DNA of 17,376 nucleotides. It comes from DASTBU01 sp035711845 (GTDB lineage Bacteria > Acidobacteriota > Vicinamibacteria > Vicinamibacterales > 2-12-FULL-66-21). Below the pieces are notes generated by a model. That model saw only the letters and a list, made by a program, of their open reading frames with translations. It was not told the origin of the DNA and ran no database searches. Positions 13,778 to 17,376 of this stretch are shown piece after piece. The position numbers and the translations under genes are program-made. The stretch is taken from the NCBI GenBank assembly GCA_035711845.1, contig DASTBU010000055.1:1-17376 (forward strand), read 5' to 3'. The number at the start of each line of letters is the position of its first letter. The first letter of the stretch is position 1.

Positions 13778-15324
13778 CGCAGGGCATCGAGACATCTCTT
13801 GGCAGACCCACAGCCTCCGCCGTCCTCTTCTTCCTGATCATCGTGGCGCTGACGCTGGCCGTTACGTGGTGGGCCGCGAGGCGCACGCGCTCCACGCGCG
13901 AGTTCTACGCGGCCGGCCGCACGGTCGGGGCGTTTCAGAACGGTCTCGCACTGGCCGGCGATTACATGAGCGCGGCATCGTTCCTGGGGATTGCCGGCCT
14001 CGTGGCGCTTCGGGGCTACGACGGGATGATCTACGCCACCGGATGGTTGGTGGGCTGGCCGGCGCTGATGTTCCTCATCGCCGAGCCGGTGCGCAATCTG
14101 GGCAAGTTCACGTTTGCCGATGTCGTGGCCTTCCGGCTCCGCCAGGTTCCCGTGCGGATCGCGGCCGCCTTCGGCGGTATTCTGACCGTCCTCTTCTACA
14201 CCATCGCCCAGATGGTGGGCGCAGGCAACCTGATCACGCTGATGTTCGGTATCCAGTACGAGTGGGCGGTCGCCTGCGTCGGCGCCGTCATGCTCGCGTA
14301 TGTGCTGTTCGGCGGCATGCTGGCCACCACCTGGGTGCAGATCATCAAGGCGGTACTGCTCCTGTGCGGTGTCACGCTGCTCACGGTGATGGTGCTCGCC
14401 CAGTTCGAGTTCTCCCCGACACGGGTGTATGCCGCCGTGGCCGATCGGTACGGGCAGTCCGCACTCGAGCCAGGCGGCCTCGTCACCGATCCGGTGGACG
14501 CCGTATCGCTCGGGATCGCGTTGATGCTGGGGCTGCTGGGGTTGCCGCACATCCTCATGCGGTTCTACACGGTCCCGGACGCGCGCGCGGCCCGTGCCTC
14601 CGTGCTCTATGCGACGGGGTTCATCGGCTACTTCTACCTCATTATCCCGATCGTCGGCTTCGGCGCCTCGGCGCTCGTCGGCCGCGAACTGATCGCGCGC
14701 GTCGACCCCGGTGGAAACATGGCCGCCCCGCTCGTCGCGGAGCTCCTCGGCGGCACGCCGTTTCTCGGCTTCATCGCCGCTGTGGCCTTCGCGACAATCC
14801 TCGCCGTCGTCGCAGGCCTGACGCTGGCCGGCGCGAGCGCGCTCTCGCACGACATCTTCGTCCATGTCGTTCGCCGCGGCCAGGCGACCGAGTACGAGCA
14901 GGTGCGCATCGCGAAGATGTCGACCGTTGTGTTCGGAGCGCTCGCCGTCCTGCTGGGCATTCTCTTCAAGGGCCAGAACGTCGCGTTCATGGTCGGTCTG
15001 GCTTTCGCGATCGCCTGCAGCGCCAACTTCCCGCCGCTGCTGCTGTCGATCTGCTGGCGCCGGTTCAACACGCCCGGCGCGGTGAGTGCCATCACGACGG
15101 GAGCCCTGCTCTCGGTGCTCCTGATCGTGCTCAGCCCGACCGTGTGGGTCGAGCTGCTCGGGCACCCGTCCCCGATCTTTCCGCTGCGCAATCCCGCCAT
15201 CGTGTCGATGCCCGCGGCGTTTCTGGCGGGCCTTCTCGCATCGCTGCTGTCACGCGAGCCTGGAGCGGAAGCGAGGTTCGACGACGAGAAGCTGCGGACC
15301 TATCTCGGGGTAGGCGCCGAATAG
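13774..15324 (+). CDS. actP: Sodium:solute symporter, ActP acetate permease type
   Basis: The 516-residue protein is a sodium:solute symporter family (SSS) permease with about 13 hydrophobic segments. Family landmarks of the ActP branch are present: EFYAAGRTVGAFQNGLALAGDYMSAASFLGIAGL in the first third, KFTFADVVAFRLR, IAQMVGAGNLI, PHILMRFYTVPDARAARAS, and near the end an FPLRNPAIVSMP segment before the last helix. ActP imports acetate and other short monocarboxylates with a cation. The start at 13774 overlaps the DUF485 stop; the longer open frame (from 13441) would read through that gene in another frame and is rejected. The gene ends 20 bp from the convergent potassium channel gene. The substrate is inferred from family and from the DUF485 partner; no acs gene lies in the window. 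Confidence 0.92.
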   Translation: MTQGIETSLGRPTASAVLFFLIIVALTLAVTWWAARRTRSTREFYAAGRTVGAFQNGLALAGDYMSAASFLGIAGLVALRGYDGMIYATGWLVGWPALMFLIAEPVRNLGKFTFADVVAFRLRQVPVRIAAAFGGILTVLFYTIAQMVGAGNLITLMFGIQYEWAVACVGAVMLAYVLFGGMLATTWVQIIKAVLLLCGVTLLTVMVLAQFEFSPTRVYAAVADRYGQSALEPGGLVTDPVDAVSLGIALMLGLLGLPHILMRFYTVPDARAARASVLYATGFIGYFYLIIPIVGFGASALVGRELIARVDPGGNMAAPLVAELLGGTPFLGFIAAVAFATILAVVAGLTLAGASALSHDIFVHVVRRGQATEYEQVRIAKMSTVVFGALAVLLGILFKGQNVAFMVGLAFAIACSANFPPLLLSICWRRFNTPGAVSAITTGALLSVLLIVLSPTVWVELLGHPSPIFPLRNPAIVSMPAAFLAGLLASLLSREPGAEARFDDEKLRTYLGVGAE

Positions 15325-15344
15325 GCTTGGGCCCGTGGACCGAA

Positions 15345-17063
15345 CTATTTCTGGACCTTCTGTTTCTCGAACAGCTCGCCGAACTCCTTGCGCTGCTCGA
15401 GACTCCCCAGCATGAGCAGCGCCGCCTGCTCCGGCAGGAGCGTTTCCGCGGTCAGCGGCGTCACGACCCGCTCGCCGATCTGCAGCGCGACGACGCTCAT
15501 GCCGGTTCGCGAGCCGATGCCCGTGTCCCGAAGCGGATGGCCCGCGAGTGAAGGCGGGACCGGAATCGAGAACAGCTCCACGCCTTCGCCCAGGAGCACC
15601 AGTTCGTATCCGCGCAGCAGCGACATCACCGCCTCGATCCCCAGCGTCGTGTAGCTGAGCACGAAATCCGCACCGGCCCGATGGATCGCCTCGACGTTGC
15701 GCTCGAGTGTGATGCGGCTCACGATGCGCAGCGCCGGGTTCAGGCGCCGGCAGTACACCGCCAGATAGATGTTCATCGCGTCGTCGTTGGTCGTCAGCAG
15801 GACCGACGACGCCCTGTTGATGCCGGCCCGGTCGAGCAGCCTCCGATCGGCCGCATCGCCCGGGAACACCGCGTCCACGTATTCGCGCATGTCCTCGAGC
15901 ACGCCCGGCGTGCGATCGATGACGTGCACGGGCACGCCTTTCCGCTTCAACGCGCGAGCCGCCGCCTGACCGACCTTGCCGGCGCCGATGATGAGCACGG
16001 GCGGGGAACTGCGGCCCGTGGCAGTCAGAAGACCGTTGAGGGCCGTCATCTGGGACTGGCTCCCGGCCACGACAACCACGCTGTCAGGCTGGATGGGCGT
16101 CTGCGGGAACGCGGGCTTCAGCTTCCCCCGCTCCCAGAGACCGACGACGCTGAGGCCCGTCCGCTCGCGGAGCCTGGTGTCGCGCACGCTGAGGCCGGCA
16201 AACGGGGTGTCGCGGGTCGGCAACTCCGCGATCTGCAGCGTCCGGTACGAGCCGATGAGGTGAGCCTCGGCGCGGCCGACGTCCACACGGTTGGCCAGAT
16301 ACTCTCCGAGCTGGTGCTTCAACGGGAGCACGGAGGTCGCGCCGCTCAACTGGAGCACGTCGATCGAATCCTCTTCCTCGACAATGGCGACGATCGGCAG
16401 GGTCGGCGCGATCTCCCGCGCGGTGATGGTGATGTTGGTGTTCGTGGTGTCGGTGCAGTTGGCGAGCAGGAGCCGCGCGTCCCGCGCTCCGACGCGCTCG
16501 TAGGTCTCGTCGCTGTCGCTCTCGCCGGCGATCACGGAGACGCCGTCGCCGATCAGCCGTGCGGCCGTGGCCGGGTCCGGCTCGATGACGAAGTAGGGAA
16601 TGGCCTCGCCGCGCAGGCGTTGGGTGAGCCCGGCGGCCACGGGGTCGTATTCCGTGAGGATCACGTGACCGCGCATCCCTGTCGGCACCTGCCTGGGCGC
16701 GCGCAGCCGCACGCGCGCCTCGAGCCACGGCGCGTAGAACAGCCGGATGAAGAGGAAGGGCAGCATCACGAGCAGCAGCACGACGCCCGACAGCAGCACC
16801 AGGATGCTGAAGAGCCTTCCGATGTCGCTCGTGAACGTGATGTCGCCGAAGCCCAGTGTCGTCATCACGACGAGCGTCCAGTACAGGCCGGTGATCCACG
16901 AGTGCTGCTCTCCTTCTACCGACGTCTTGATCACGTGGAAGAGCACCGCGTAGGTCAGGATCAGGCCGATGAGCGTCAGAATGTACTTGAGCAGAGCGCG
17001 CAGGTTCGCGCGCATCTCTCGCTCGCTCATCAGATACGCCAGCTGACTGGAGAGGAATTTCAT
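15345..17063 (-). CDS. Two-TM potassium channel with two RCK (TrkA-N/TrkA-C) modules
   Basis: The 572-residue protein has TM1 (about 26-47, YILTLIGLILTYAVLFHVI), a pore helix and selectivity filter TLGFGD (69-74), and TM2 (about 82-110). A first TrkA-N/RCK domain starts GHVILTEYD (132-140) and is followed by a TrkA-C part (about 265-350, LQIAELPTRDTPFAGLSV). A second TrkA-N has a full dinucleotide motif GAGKVG (360-365, VLIIGAGKVGQAAARAL), followed by a second TrkA-C (about 490-555). The tandem RCK layout is that of MthK/GsuK/BK-like ligand-gated K+ channels. In the first RCK the Gly-x-Gly-x-x-Gly motif is lost (TEYDPVA), so it may not bind nucleotide. I placed the start at the ATG at 17063 because the promoter upstream would start transcription near 17090, inside the longer GTG-initiated frame (17096). 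Probable role: gated K+ flux in the inner membrane. Confidence 0.92.
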   Translation of the reverse strand: MKFLSSQLAYLMSEREMRANLRALLKYILTLIGLILTYAVLFHVIKTSVEGEQHSWITGLYWTLVVMTTLGFGDITFTSDIGRLFSILVLLSGVVLLLVMLPFLFIRLFYAPWLEARVRLRAPRQVPTGMRGHVILTEYDPVAAGLTQRLRGEAIPYFVIEPDPATAARLIGDGVSVIAGESDSDETYERVGARDARLLLANCTDTTNTNITITAREIAPTLPIVAIVEEEDSIDVLQLSGATSVLPLKHQLGEYLANRVDVGRAEAHLIGSYRTLQIAELPTRDTPFAGLSVRDTRLRERTGLSVVGLWERGKLKPAFPQTPIQPDSVVVVAGSQSQMTALNGLLTATGRSSPPVLIIGAGKVGQAAARALKRKGVPVHVIDRTPGVLEDMREYVDAVFPGDAADRRLLDRAGINRASSVLLTTNDDAMNIYLAVYCRRLNPALRIVSRITLERNVEAIHRAGADFVLSYTTLGIEAVMSLLRGYELVLLGEGVELFSIPVPPSLAGHPLRDTGIGSRTGMSVVALQIGERVVTPLTAETLLPEQAALLMLGSLEQRKEFGELFEKQKVQK

Positions 17064-17066
17064 GCG

Positions 17067-17094
17067 GTGGCGGGGCCTCGGGGCCGACCGCCAC
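17067..17094 (-). promoter_or_regulatory. Leader stem-loop abutting the channel start codon
   Basis: In the minus-strand transcript GTGGCGG (17094-17088), a 2-nt bulge, GGCC, loop CCGA, GGCC and CCGCCAC (17073-17067) form an 11-bp GC stem that ends three bases before the ATG at 17063. No Shine-Dalgarno sequence is visible. The stem could limit translation initiation of the channel. Confidence 0.5.
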
Positions 17095-17096
17095 AC

Positions 17097-17126
17097 ATCC
17101 TAAGTCGGGTGACCGTTCGTGGTAAA
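17097..17126 (-). promoter_or_regulatory. Candidate promoter for the potassium channel gene
   Basis: On the minus strand TTTACC (17126-17121) and TAGGAT (17102-17097) each match four of six consensus bases of the -35 and -10 boxes, with an 18-bp spacer. The expected transcript start near 17090 gives a leader of about 27 nt made almost wholly of the stem-loop described at 17067-17094. The stretch 17127-17203 shows nothing further. Confidence 0.45.
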
Positions 17127-17203
17127 GGGTCGGCGTGGCCCGCTACTACGCCACGAGCACGCGAAGTTGAAGAATTGGCGCCGGGAAGGTGTGGAGGCTG
17201 TCG

Positions 17204-17264
17204 AAAAAAAACCGGCGTCCCGCAACGCAGATGTGGAGGAGGCATCTGCGAAGCGGGTCGCCGG
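17204..17264 (-). terminator. Intrinsic terminator of the truncated receptor gene
   Basis: On the minus strand the arms 17264-17243 and 17233-17212 pair as CCGGCG/CGCCGG, CCCGC/GCGGG and CGCAGATG/CATCTGCG (6, 5 and 8 bp), separated by an A-A and a 2x2 T-T mismatch, with a 9-nt loop. A run of eight T residues follows (complement of A8 at 17204-17211). This is a textbook Rho-independent terminator, oriented for the gene ending at 17314, and it insulates the channel promoter downstream. Confidence 0.9.
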
Positions 17265-17277
17265 CCAGAAAGCAGGA

Positions 17278-17304
17278 CTGGCCGGACCTCCGCGGTCCGG
17301 CCAG
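17278..17304. other. Perfect 11-bp stem-loop before the terminator
   Basis: CTGGCCGGACC (17278-17288) and GGTCCGGCCAG (17294-17304) are perfect reverse complements around a 5-nt loop. It starts 9 bp after the stop codon of the receptor gene and has no T run, so it is more likely a 3'-end protecting or pausing element than a terminator. The decamer CCGGCCAGAA occurs in its right arm (17298-17307) and again at 17261-17270. Confidence 0.7.
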
Positions 17305-17313
17305 AAGGTCAGA

Positions 17314-17376
17314 TTACCAGTTGAAGCGAGATACGAGCTGGATGACCCGAGCGGTGTTCGTTCCGGTCAGGCCAGT
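17314..17376 (-). CDS. C-terminus of probable TonB-dependent receptor (partial)
   Basis: Only the last 20 codons and the TAA stop are inside the window; the 5' part lies beyond the right edge. The residues end ARVIQLVSRFNW. A final beta-strand with alternating hydrophobic residues that ends in an aromatic residue is the outer-membrane barrel signature recognised by the Bam machinery. The RVIQL..RF.W form is common at the end of large TonB-dependent receptor-like proteins with carboxypeptidase regulatory-like plugs in Acidobacteriota. A strong intrinsic terminator follows. Outer-membrane barrel is fairly sure, the exact family is inference. Confidence 0.65.
   Translation of the reverse strand, partial: TGLTGTNTARVIQLVSRFNW

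Noticed and set aside
13720..15165. Minus-strand 481-codon and plus-strand 561-codon frames over the symporter gene
   Set aside because: Both are shadows; the ActP frame shows membrane helices and family motifs along its full length.
17064..17096. GTG start at 17096 for the potassium channel
   Set aside because: It lies at the proposed promoter's transcript start and adds an Arg/Pro stretch (WRSAPRPRHR) unlike family N-termini; not fully excluded.
15681..17324. Plus-strand open frame of 547 codons
   Set aside because: It is antisense to the potassium channel gene, has no recognisable domain, and would run through the terminator hairpin.

Overview
The window is high-GC bacterial DNA. Several traits point to Acidobacteriota, most likely a Vicinamibacteria-like soil lineage: many exported enzymes (two M28 peptidases, a PQQ-like beta-propeller, a glutaminyl cyclase, a beta-lactamase-fold enzyme), a TonB-receptor-like C-terminus at the right edge, and intergenic 7-bp-period repeats. 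This placement is inference from gene content and style; no marker gene is present.

Layout. (1) 133-9325, all + strand: PQQ-like beta-propeller protein, plant-type glutaminyl-peptide cyclotransferase, GH13 trehalose-synthase-like enzyme, serine beta-lactamase-fold hydrolase, M28 peptidase, PAP2 phosphatase, and a secreted four-cysteine protein of unknown function. (2) 9343-13438, all - strand: a large TolB-like propeller/M28 peptidase/FnIII protein, a 290-bp face-to-face heptamer repeat array, an exported Ala/Pro-rich protein, and a candidate 53-residue membrane protein. (3) 13460-15324, + strand: a DUF485 protein and an ActP-type sodium:solute symporter, joined by an ATGA overlap. (4) 15345-17376, - strand: a two-TM potassium channel with two RCK modules, and the last 20 codons of a probable TonB-dependent receptor with its intrinsic terminator.

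How the genes fit together. Most products carry signal peptides, so the region serves mainly the periplasm or cell surface: peptide breakdown (M28), N-terminal pyroglutamate formation (QC), possible peptidoglycan or ester hydrolysis (beta-lactamase fold) and lipid-phosphate turnover (PAP2). DUF485-ActP imports acetate-like monocarboxylates and the RCK channel handles K+. The + strand genes are mostly separated by 50-85 bp and often have their own start signals, so this looks like a run of co-directional genes more than one tight operon.

Most unusual features. Degenerate 7-bp-period repeats occur in four intergenic sites, each with a different heptamer, and the largest forms two inverted arrays. 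TANNNT boxes sit 6-9 nt before four start codons that lack Shine-Dalgarno sequences, suggesting leaderless mRNAs. An unannotated-size membrane ORF with its own weak terminator lies 21 bp from the DUF485-actP start. No CRISPR array, insertion sequence, rRNA or tRNA was seen.
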